Below the pieces are notes generated by a model. The model was not told where the DNA came from. It did no database searches and worked only from the letters and a program-made list of their open reading frames with translations. The translations under genes and the position numbers were made by a program. Shown here piece by piece: positions 1-5,628 of a stretch of 12,698 bases of DNA; within the stretch, counting starts at the first letter, position 1, and every line of letters begins with the position of its first letter. The DNA is from Candidatus Anaerobutyricum stercoripullorum (lineage in GTDB: Bacteria; Bacillota; Clostridia; Lachnospirales; Lachnospiraceae), in the NCBI GenBank assembly GCA_019114885.1, contig DXEQ01000095.1, positions 1 to 12,698 of the forward strand, written 5' to 3'.

Positions 1-1055
1 TGCAGTTCGACCGTGGATACATTTCCGCATACATGGCAACAGACATGGAGAAAATGGTCGCAGAGCTGGATGATCCATACATCCTGATCACAGATAAGAA
101 GATCAGCAACATTCAGGAGATTCTTCCATTATTAGAGCAGATTGTACAGAGCGGCGCTAAGCTTCTCATCATCGCTGAGGATATCGAGGGAGAGGCTCTG
201 ACCACATTGATTGTCAACAAATTAAGAGGAACTTTCTCCGTTGTCGGCGTAAAAGCTCCTGGATACGGCGACAGAAGAAAGGCAATGCTCGAGGATATCG
301 CCATTCTGACCGGTGGTACTGTGATCTCCGAGGAAGTTGGTCTGGAACTGAAAGACGCTACCATGGATATGCTCGGACGTGCAAAATCCGTTAAGGTTGA
401 GAAAGAGAACACAGTCATCGTTGACGGTATGGGTGACAAAGACGCCATCCAGGCAAGAATCGGCCAGATCAAAGGACAGATTGAGACAACCACTTCTGAG
501 TTTGATAAAGAGAAATTACAGGAAAGACTGGCTAAGCTTTCCGGCGGCGTAGCTGTGATCCGTGTGGGCGCAGCCACAGAGACAGAGATGAAAGAAGCAA
601 AACTTCGTCTGGAAGATGCTCTGGCAGCTACAAAGGCAGCTGTTGAGGAAGGTATCATCTCCGGCGGCGGATCTGCTTACATCCACGCAGCCAAGACTGT
701 AAAAGAGATGACAAAAGACCTGACAGGCGACGAGAAGACAGGTGCTGAGATTGTCCTCAAGGCTCTGGAAGCTCCACTGTTCCACATCGCAGCCAACGCT
801 GGTCTGGAAGGCTCCGTCATCATCAACAAAGTATACGAGAGCGAAGTTGGCACAGGTTTCGATGTGCTTAGCGAAAGCTATGTAGATATGATCCACTCCG
901 GTATCATCGACCCGGCTAAGGTTACAAGAAGCGCTCTGCAGAATGCAACCAGCGTAGCTTCCACTTTATTGACCACAGAGTCCGTAGTTGCCGATATCAA
1001 AGAAGAGAACCCGGCAGCCGGAATGCCTGCAGGCGGTATGGGCGGAATGATGTAA
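1..1055 (+). CDS. groEL: 60 kDa chaperonin GroEL, 3' part (5' end outside the window)
   Basis: This is the ATP-dependent cytosolic folding chaperonin, which forms double heptameric rings capped by GroES. The frame is already open at base 3, reading QFDRGYISAY, which corresponds to about residue 194 of E. coli GroEL. The window therefore lacks the N-terminal equatorial part with the P-loop-like nucleotide site. What remains is the apical domain, the second intermediate segment and the C-terminal equatorial segment. Clear family blocks are DKKISNIQEILP, VKAPGYGDRRKAML, KLSGGVAVIRVGAATETEMK and DPAKVTRSALQNA. The catalytic Asp equivalent to D398 lies in RLEDALAA (codon at 615). The tail ends in a short GGMGGMM, typical of the flexible Gly/Met C-terminus. 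A groES gene is expected just upstream but cannot be seen. The first in-frame ATG (33) is internal and is not the start. Stop TAA is at 1053-1055. Confidence 0.98.
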   Translation, partial: QFDRGYISAYMATDMEKMVAELDDPYILITDKKISNIQEILPLLEQIVQSGAKLLIIAEDIEGEALTTLIVNKLRGTFSVVGVKAPGYGDRRKAMLEDIAILTGGTVISEEVGLELKDATMDMLGRAKSVKVEKENTVIVDGMGDKDAIQARIGQIKGQIETTTSEFDKEKLQERLAKLSGGVAVIRVGAATETEMKEAKLRLEDALAATKAAVEEGIISGGGSAYIHAAKTVKEMTKDLTGDEKTGAEIVLKALEAPLFHIAANAGLEGSVIINKVYESEVGTGFDVLSESYVDMIHSGIIDPAKVTRSALQNATSVASTLLTTESVVADIKEENPAAGMPAGGMGGMM

Positions 1056-1058
1056 TGT

Positions 1059-1164
1059 AACTATTCAGCCATGCGGTAGCTATGAGAATCCGAAGTGGAT
1101 GGATGAATAGTTGCCGTGAAAAAGGGGACGCTTGCGTACCCGAGAGTCCAGCCATTGGATGGAC
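1059..1164 (+). other. structured element of three hairpins in the groEL 3' region
   Basis: Three hairpins follow one another after the groEL stop. The first has a perfect 9-bp stem, AACTATTCA (1059-1067) with TGAATAGTT (1104-1112), and contains a smaller ATCC/GGAT hairpin at 1088-1100. The second pairs GGG and ACG (1124-1130) with CGT and CCC (1135-1141). The third pairs GTCCA (1146-1150) with TGGAC (1160-1164), plus two more pairs inside. None is followed by a T-run, so these are not the terminator, which comes later at 1186. The stretch has no plausible gene. It could be a structured RNA, an RNA-stability element or a dispersed intergenic repeat; the sequence alone does not decide. Strand is assumed from groEL transcription. 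Confidence 0.5.
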
Positions 1165-1185
1165 GAAAATATAAATGCAAAAAAC

Positions 1186-1226
1186 GACAGGAGATGCACG
1201 TAAGATGCGCGTCTCCTGTCTTTTTT
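1186..1226 (+). terminator. intrinsic terminator of groEL
   Basis: GACAGGAGATGC (1186-1197) pairs with GCGTCTCCTGTC (1209-1220). This is a 12-bp stem with one G-T pair, followed directly by TTTTTT (1221-1226). A run of A before the stem means it could also work weakly in the other direction, but no gene converges on it. Confidence 0.92.
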
Positions 1227-1234
1227 GTTTTCAG

Positions 1235-1263
1235 TTGCGTTTGTATGGAAAAATTGGTAAAAT
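1235..1263 (+). promoter_or_regulatory. sigma-A promoter candidate for the ACT-domain gene
   Basis: TTGCGT (1235-1240), a 17-bp spacer and TAAAAT (1258-1263). It lies just after the groEL terminator and about 35 bp before the ATG at 1298, so the ACT gene probably starts its own transcription unit. Confidence 0.6.
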
Positions 1264-1297
1264 GAAGCCATACTATGTAGATGTGGGAGGGAAGCAT

Positions 1298-1681
1298 ATG
1301 ATCGTAAAACAGGTGACAGTTCGGGTGGAGAACAGAGAAGGTAAGCTGAAGGAAGTTATGGATCTTCTGGGCAGGGAGAATATCAATGTGGAGGCGCTCA
1401 GCATGGCGGACACCGTGACGCGGCTCATTCTCCCGGAGCCGGAGCAGGTGGCGGAGATTCTGAAAAAGCACCACTATCAGGCGGAGCTTACGGATGTGCT
1501 CCGCATCCGCATTCCGTCCCGGGCGGGCGTGCTGGCACAGATGCTCGTGGCTTTTGCCGGGGAGGGCATCAATGTGGAATACATGTATGCCTTTGCCACG
1601 GGAAAGGGGGACGAGATGATTCTTCGTCCTTCTGATGTGGAGAAGGCGGACCGGCTGCTTGGAGAGTTTATGGAGGATTGA
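1298..1681 (+). CDS. tandem ACT-domain protein (putative amino-acid-binding regulator)
   Basis: A 127-residue cytosolic protein made of two ACT domains and nothing else. ACT1 is roughly residues 3-60, with the ligand-loop pattern VENREGKL. ACT2 is roughly residues 66-125, with the matching loop IPSRAGVLAQML. ACT pairs of this size are known as small-molecule (often amino acid) sensors, and in Firmicutes some are found beside phenylacetate-CoA ligase-like genes; no such partner is present here. The ligand cannot be told from sequence. The frame is open from 1175, but that start would lie inside the groEL terminator. ATG 1298 has a GGGAGG ribosome site (1285-1290) 7 bp upstream and gives the normal ACT N-terminus. 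The stop TGA (1679-1681) overlaps the ATG of the next gene at 1681, suggesting translational coupling to a lipoprotein. Confidence 0.9.
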   Translation: MIVKQVTVRVENREGKLKEVMDLLGRENINVEALSMADTVTRLILPEPEQVAEILKKHHYQAELTDVLRIRIPSRAGVLAQMLVAFAGEGINVEYMYAFATGKGDEMILRPSDVEKADRLLGEFMED

Positions 1682-2775
1682 TGAGAAGAGAGAATATCAA
1701 AAAGGGACTGGCGGCACTTGGCGTACTTTCCCTGTTGTCTCTGTCTGGCTGTGGCATGGTGCGTGATCTCATGGCTTCGGAGGAGCCGGTGATCAATTCG
1801 GTGGAAGAACTGCACCGGCAGGTGGAGAGCGCATTAAAAGAAGGGCAGCAGGAAGTCTCTTTTGTGACGGAAACACTGACACAGGATGATTTTGACGCGC
1901 TGAACGAGGAGCATGACGGCTTCTATGGAAGTGTCACAAGTTATGAGATGAAGACCATCGAGGTGCTTGGACAGTCTTATGTGACTCTGTCCTGTGAGAT
2001 CAGCGACAATTATTATGTGGAGGAGGCAGCTTTTGGACAGGCGGAGATCCCGGAAGACCGGACCCGCGCAGCCGAACTGCTGGCTGTCTGCGAGGAGATT
2101 CTGGGGAAGATCGATGCGGACGCCTCCGACTATCAGAAGGAGAAAAAGATTCACGACTATCTGGTCCGCCATGTGGCCTACGGCTACCCGGAGGGCAGGG
2201 AGTCTGACGACAGCATGGGCTATCATGCCTACGGCGCGCTGGTGCAGGGCAAGGCAGTCTGCAATGGTTACGCGCAGGCCATGAAGCTGCTGTGCGATCT
2301 TGCCGGCGTGGAATGTTCCCTCATCACCGGCCGGGCGGACGGCGAGAACCACGCCTGGAATCTGGTCTGCCTGGATGATGAGTGGTATCACGTGGATGTG
2401 ACCTGGGATGACCCGGAACCGGACGACCCTGAGCGGCTGTTGTATTCCTATTTTAATCTGGACGATACCCAGATGAAAGAGAGTCATATCTGGGATGCGG
2501 AAGAGTTTGTCCCGGCGGAGGGCACCAGATATCATTATTACAGGAAAAACGATCTGTACTGTGCGGATATGGATGCCTTCGAGGAGAAATGCGAAGAGAT
2601 TTTTGCGGACGCCTCTCCGGACAGTGTACAGGTGATGGTGGGAGACTACGATAAAAGCCGGTATACAGAAGAGAATCTGCAGTTTATTTTTGAGAGCAGC
2701 GGGGCGAGGTCGGTACATTTGCAGACCATCGGGAAAGCGCCGTACACAACGCTGTATTTTACGCTGGATTATTGA
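1681..2775 (+). CDS. lipoprotein with a transglutaminase-like (papain-fold) domain
   Basis: A 364-residue exported protein. The N-terminus has basic residues, a hydrophobic stretch (about 9-22) and a lipobox LSGC with Cys24, so it should be lipid-anchored on the outer face of the membrane. Residues about 35-130 form an uncharacterised N-terminal region. A transglutaminase-like core follows at about 150-260, with a complete triad: Cys194 in GKAVCNGYAQAM, His224 in ENHAWNLV and Asp239 in YHVDVTWDD. The C-terminal 100 residues are unassigned. This family includes proteases and crosslinking or amidase-like enzymes, so the substrate is unknown; a cell-surface protein or wall substrate is an inference. 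ATG 1681 is preferred over TTG 1678 because GGAGG (1672-1676) precedes it and it overlaps the ACT gene stop. Confidence 0.93.
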   Translation: MRRENIKKGLAALGVLSLLSLSGCGMVRDLMASEEPVINSVEELHRQVESALKEGQQEVSFVTETLTQDDFDALNEEHDGFYGSVTSYEMKTIEVLGQSYVTLSCEISDNYYVEEAAFGQAEIPEDRTRAAELLAVCEEILGKIDADASDYQKEKKIHDYLVRHVAYGYPEGRESDDSMGYHAYGALVQGKAVCNGYAQAMKLLCDLAGVECSLITGRADGENHAWNLVCLDDEWYHVDVTWDDPEPDDPERLLYSYFNLDDTQMKESHIWDAEEFVPAEGTRYHYYRKNDLYCADMDAFEEKCEEIFADASPDSVQVMVGDYDKSRYTEENLQFIFESSGARSVHLQTIGKAPYTTLYFTLDY

Positions 2776-2805
2776 TGATACAGATACGAAAGGATTACAG
2801 AATAT

Positions 2806-3270
2806 ATGGAAGATTTTTTTAGGGAACTGGAAGACTGTCTGCGGGGAGAAGTGTCGGAGGCGGAGCTTGCGGATTCCATGAATTATTACAGACAGTATTT
2901 CAGGGAACAGCGGGCTGCCGGCGTCAGTGAGGAGGAGATCATCCGCTCACTGGGCAGTCCGCGTCTGATCGCCCGCTCCATCATCGACGCCCATGAGGCG
3001 CAGGAGGAGAGCGGCGAATACTACGACAGCGGGCAGAACAGTTATTACGGAAGTGATCAGGACGGTTATTATGACGTGGAGCAGGGGCAGTACCGTGGCA
3101 CGGAAGAGAACCGTGGCTATGTGCGAAAGAAGGGCAGCATGCTCTGGGGCGTCCTTATCTTTGTCGTGGTGCTTCTGCTCCTCGGTATGGTCATTAAAGT
3201 ATTGCTGCCGGTGATCCTTGTGGTGATTGCCGCGGTGCTCATTCTGCGGCTGATCCGGGGGGATTCATAA
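2806..3270 (+). CDS. HAAS/DUF1700-type membrane protein
   Basis: A 154-residue protein. Residues 1-65 look like the helical HAAS/DUF1700 head: an acidic amphipathic start MEDFFRELEDCL, then YYRQYF and the family-like signature EEEIIRSLGSPRLIARSII. A linker at 71-106 is very rich in Tyr, Gly, Gln and acidic residues. Residues about 112-149 are hydrophobic, long enough for two membrane helices around the Lys131-Pro135 break. In many Firmicutes such proteins sit beside a PadR-type regulator; none is visible here. The gene starts 30 bp after the lipoprotein stop and is probably co-transcribed. The ribosome site is modest (GAAAGGA at 2788-2794, 11 bp from the ATG). The molecular role is unknown; the family link rests on the N-terminal pattern. 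Confidence 0.83.
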   Translation: MEDFFRELEDCLRGEVSEAELADSMNYYRQYFREQRAAGVSEEEIIRSLGSPRLIARSIIDAHEAQEESGEYYDSGQNSYYGSDQDGYYDVEQGQYRGTEENRGYVRKKGSMLWGVLIFVVVLLLLGMVIKVLLPVILVVIAAVLILRLIRGDS

Positions 3271-3340
3271 AGATCCCTGCCCGGTGCCGGAATAAAGGCA
3301 TTTTGTACAGGGTATATTGTCGTGTGGACAGATGAGATGT

Positions 3341-3418
3341 GGGACGGGTTTCGCAAAAGAAGGAGCGGGACAGGTTTCGCAAAAGAAGGAGTGGGACGGG
3401 TTTCACAAAAGAAGGAGC
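3341..3418 (+). repeat. three tandem 26-bp repeats, each carrying a Shine-Dalgarno-like GAAGGAG
   Basis: The units are 3341-3366, 3367-3392 and 3393-3418, differing at only a few bases. Each opens with GGGAC(G/A)GGTTTC and ends AAAAGAAGGAG(C/T). The array sits directly before the amidohydrolase start, so the last GAAGGAG (3411-3417) is the nearest ribosome-site candidate. It is 3 bp before GTG 3421 and 15 bp before ATG 3433. The unit length is not a multiple of three, so a copy change would alter any reading frame that begins upstream, though not the start itself. Confidence 0.95.
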
Positions 3419-3432
3419 GGGTGATAAAGTTT

Positions 3433-4608
3433 ATGGAATTAGAAGAAAATGTACTGCGGGAAGTGAGACATCGAAAAGAATCTTATATGGCTCTCCGACA
3501 GGAATTTCACCGGATTCCTGAGCTGGGCATGGAAGAGAGGGAGACGACAGATCTGATCTGTCAGAAGCTGTCTGCCATGGGCATCGATCCGGTCCGGCTG
3601 GATCCGACCGGCGCCGTTGCGTATATCGGTCCGGCGCAGGCTTCCTGCACCGTTGCCCTCCGGGCGGATATCGACGGTCTGCCGGTGAAGGAGGAGACGG
3701 GACTTCCGTTTTCGTCTGTTCACCCGGGCAGGATGCATGCCTGCGGCCACGACGGACATATTGCCGGACTGCTGGGCGCCGCCAGGCTGCTAAAGGAAAG
3801 GGAAGAACAGCTTTCCGTCCGGGTGAAGTTGATTTTTCAGCCTTCGGAGGAGAATACCCTCGGCGCGGCTCACATCCTCCGGCAGGGAGTTTTGTCCGAT
3901 GTGGACCGGATTTTTGGCCTGCATCTGTTTTCCGATATGGATACCGGGGAGGTCTCCGTGGAGGCAGGACCCCGGATGGCGCAGACAGACAGGTTTTCTC
4001 TGGTGTTTCATGGACGGAGCGGTCATGCGGGCAAGCCCCATCAATGTGTGGACGCCACCGTCATGGCGGCAGACTTTGTCATGAGCGCGCAGAGTATCGT
4101 GGCCAGAGAGGTGGATCCGGCAAAGGGAGCGGTGGTCACCATCGGTTCGCTGCAGTCGGGCAGCCAGTACAATGTGATTTCCGGGATGGCCCGGGTGGAA
4201 GGCACCTGCCGCAGCTATGAGGAGGCGGTGGCAAGGCATCTCAGAGAGGCGGTGGAGGCCCGCGCGAAACATATCGCCGCCTTTTACGGAGGAAAGGCGG
4301 AGGTCTCCTATGAATATGGTGCGCACCCGCCGGTTCTCAATGATAAGGAGTTTGCGGAGCAGATTGCCGGACGGGCAGAACATTTGCTGGAAAGACCCCT
4401 TACCCATGTGCCGCCGATGATGCTGGGAGAGGATTTTTCCTGGTACCAGACGAAAGTGCCGGGCGTGTTTGCCTTCGTGGGCTGCCACCGGCCGGGAACG
4501 CCGTGTTATCCGAACCATCACCCGCAGTTTGATATCGACGGGGATGCGCTGACGGACGCTGTGCTCTTACATCTGGCCGCAGTGGCCGCGGCGGAGGATA
4601 GTGTATAA
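3433..4608 (+). CDS. M20D-family metallo-amidohydrolase (N-acyl amino acid / hippurate hydrolase-like)
   Basis: A 391-residue cytosolic di-metal hydrolase of the M20D peptidase group, which removes acyl groups from N-acyl amino acids. The catalytic half contains ADIDGLPVKEETGLPF (78-93) and the metal loop MHACGHDGH with Cys104 and His106. It is followed by QPSEE (Glu139 as likely base, Glu140 as ligand), GLH (His164) and a final NHHPQFDID (His362/His363). The dimerisation/lid domain lies at about 180-295 with GRSGHAGKPHQ. Length and motifs match the family, so it should be active. The exact substrate (hippurate, an acetylated amino acid, an acyl-diaminopimelate) cannot be chosen. ATG 3433 fits the family N-terminus. 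GTG 3421 has tighter ribosome-site spacing and would add four residues, and the frame stays open back to GTG 3322 through the repeats. No terminator follows before the tRNA promoter. Confidence 0.93.
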   Translation: MELEENVLREVRHRKESYMALRQEFHRIPELGMEERETTDLICQKLSAMGIDPVRLDPTGAVAYIGPAQASCTVALRADIDGLPVKEETGLPFSSVHPGRMHACGHDGHIAGLLGAARLLKEREEQLSVRVKLIFQPSEENTLGAAHILRQGVLSDVDRIFGLHLFSDMDTGEVSVEAGPRMAQTDRFSLVFHGRSGHAGKPHQCVDATVMAADFVMSAQSIVAREVDPAKGAVVTIGSLQSGSQYNVISGMARVEGTCRSYEEAVARHLREAVEARAKHIAAFYGGKAEVSYEYGAHPPVLNDKEFAEQIAGRAEHLLERPLTHVPPMMLGEDFSWYQTKVPGVFAFVGCHRPGTPCYPNHHPQFDIDGDALTDAVLLHLAAVAAAEDSV

Positions 4609-4643
4609 AATGCATGGATTGTTCCAAAAATAGGATTAATTAC

Positions 4644-4666
4644 ATTTTTTGAAAAAATCGAAAAAA
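4644..4666 (+). promoter_or_regulatory. AT-rich UP-like element before the tRNA-Val promoter
   Basis: The block reads ATTTTTTGAAA, three bases, then TCGAAAAAA. The same 23-bp block, differing only in the three middle bases, stands before the tRNA-Thr promoter (11518-11540). Position upstream of a strong stable-RNA promoter suggests an RNA polymerase alpha-subunit contact site (UP element); the function is inferred. Confidence 0.5.
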
Positions 4667-4680
4667 GAATAATTTTTTTG

Positions 4681-4709
4681 TTGACAGCAGAGTTGTTTTG
4701 TAATATAAT
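4681..4709 (+). promoter_or_regulatory. perfect consensus sigma-A promoter of the tRNA-Val/tRNA-Met unit
   Basis: TTGACA (4681-4686), exactly 17 bp, then TATAAT (4704-4709). The mature tRNA begins 19 bp after the -10 box, leaving a leader of roughly a dozen bases. Both hexamers match consensus fully, as expected for stable RNA genes. Confidence 0.95.
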
Positions 4710-4728
4710 AAGTTTCGTTGAGTGATGT

Positions 4729-4801
4729 GGGATCTTAGCTCAGCTGGGAGAGCATCTGCCTTACAAGCAGAGGGTCATAGGTTCGAGCCCTATAGGTCCC
4801 A
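4729..4801 (+). tRNA. tRNA-Val (anticodon TAC)
   Basis: A complete 73-base cloverleaf. The acceptor GGGATCT pairs with AGGTCCC (one G-T), and the D-stem is GCTC/GAGC. The anticodon stem TCTGC/GCAGA encloses loop CTTACAA, giving anticodon TAC. The T-stem ATAGG/CCTAT encloses TTCGAGC. The discriminator is A and no CCA is encoded (next bases CTT). It reads GTA and, through wobble, other Val codons. It is the first gene of a two-tRNA transcript. Confidence 0.97.
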
Positions 4802-4816
4802 CTTTTTTCATCACAT

Positions 4817-4890
4817 GGCGGGATAGCTCAGTTGGCTAGAGCACACGGTTCATACCCGTGGTGTCGCTGGTTCAAATCCAGTTCCCGCTA
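4817..4890 (+). tRNA. elongator tRNA-Met (anticodon CAT)
   Basis: A 74-base cloverleaf. The acceptor GGCGGGA pairs with TCCCGCT (a G-T closing pair), and the D-stem is GCTC/GAGC. The anticodon stem CACGG/CCGTG encloses TTCATAC. The T-stem GCTGG/CCAGT encloses TTCAAAT. The discriminator is A and no CCA is encoded. It lacks the three G-C pairs in the anticodon stem and the unpaired 1-72 position of initiator tRNA, so it is not tRNA-fMet. Its body resembles elongator Met tRNAs of Bacillota more than the CAT-anticodon Ile2 tRNA, although the tilS-modified Ile type cannot be fully excluded by eye. Confidence 0.93.
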
Positions 4891-4936
4891 TTTTTTTATT
4901 TCACCGCGATTCTTGCGGTATGGATTAAGAGGATGA

Positions 4937-4970
4937 GGGCATATCTGCATGGCGGGTATGTCCTTTTTTT
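4937..4970 (+). terminator. intrinsic terminator of the tRNA-Val/tRNA-Met unit
   Basis: GGGCATATCT (4937-4946) pairs with GGGTATGTCC (4954-4963), ten pairs including three G-T. The loop is 7 bases, and seven T residues (4964-4970) follow at once. It lies 46 bp after tRNA-Met and before ispF, separating the two units. Confidence 0.83.
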
Positions 4971-5067
4971 GATGGATCATGTGTTTGCTGCAGGCGCAGA
5001 GCGGTTGACTGCCGGTTTTTGGCCGGATGCCATAAGCGCCGGTCAGGAAACAAGAACAGGAGGAATT

Positions 5068-5628
5068 ATGCGAATTGGAAGTGGATATGACGTACATCGT
5101 CTGACAGAAGGTAGAAAACTGATTCTGGGTGGCGTGGAGATTCCCTTTGAAAAAGGGCTGCTCGGCCATTCGGACGCCGACGTGCTGGTCCATGCGGTGA
5201 TGGACGCGCTGCTGGGCGCGGCGGCTCTCGGTGACATCGGAAAACATTTTCCGGATACGGACCCGGCTTACGCGGGGGCGGACAGTATGCGTCTCCTCGC
5301 AGAGGTGCGGCGGCTCATAGAGGAAAGAGGATATTTCATTGAAAATGTGGATGCCACAGTCATCGCGCAGCGGCCGAAGCTGGCGTCTTTTATCCCGCAG
5401 ATGAAGGAGAATATCGCGTCGGTCCTCGGTATCAGTGGGGGGCAGGTCAACGTGAAGGCCACCACGGAGGAAGGACTCGGTTTTACCGGCGAGGGGCTGG
5501 GCATCGCCGCCAATGCGGTCTGCCTGCTGTCGGAGATTCAGAATTACGTGGGCGCGGATGTGCTCGTTTCTGAGAGAGACTGTGCGGGATGCGCGGGATG
5601 CCGGAAGACAGGAGGGGAAGAAGAATGA
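5068..5628 (+). CDS. ispF: 2-C-methyl-D-erythritol 2,4-cyclodiphosphate synthase
   Basis: The fifth enzyme of the MEP isoprenoid pathway. It turns CDP-methylerythritol 2-phosphate into the cyclodiphosphate with release of CMP, as a cytosolic zinc-bound homotrimer. The metal ligands are in their standard places: Asp8 and His10 in GYDVHRL, and His42 in DADVLVHAVMDALLG. The signatures GDIGKHFPDTDP and TTEEGLGFTGEGLGIAANAV are intact. The usual enzyme ends near residue 158. This one runs to 186, with an extra tail containing Cys172, Cys175 and Cys178 (CAGCAGC) and an acidic end. ATG 5068 has AGGAGG (5058-5063) in front; the frame is open back into tRNA-Met, but that part is not coding. TTGACT at 5005 could be part of a weak promoter, without a good -10 box. 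The stop overlaps the next gene by four bases (ATGA). No ispD is adjacent. Confidence 0.97.
   Translation: MRIGSGYDVHRLTEGRKLILGGVEIPFEKGLLGHSDADVLVHAVMDALLGAAALGDIGKHFPDTDPAYAGADSMRLLAEVRRLIEERGYFIENVDATVIAQRPKLASFIPQMKENIASVLGISGGQVNVKATTEEGLGFTGEGLGIAANAVCLLSEIQNYVGADVLVSERDCAGCAGCRKTGGEEE

Noticed and set aside
1175..1297. Longer N-terminus for the ACT-domain protein
   Set aside because: It would begin inside the groEL terminator, span the promoter and give non-family residues; ATG 1298 has a proper ribosome site.
1834..2718. A 294-codon minus-strand open frame opposite the lipoprotein
   Set aside because: The plus strand has a lipobox, a complete Cys-His-Asp triad and a ribosome site; the minus frame shows no family motif and is a by-product of codon bias.
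4729..4890. tRNA genes as an attachment site for an integrated element
   Set aside because: No integrase, no direct repeat of a tRNA 3' end and no foreign genes are present nearby.
4858..5067. N-terminal extension of IspF
   Set aside because: It starts inside tRNA-Met and runs through a terminator; IspF proteins begin at MRIGSGYDVH.
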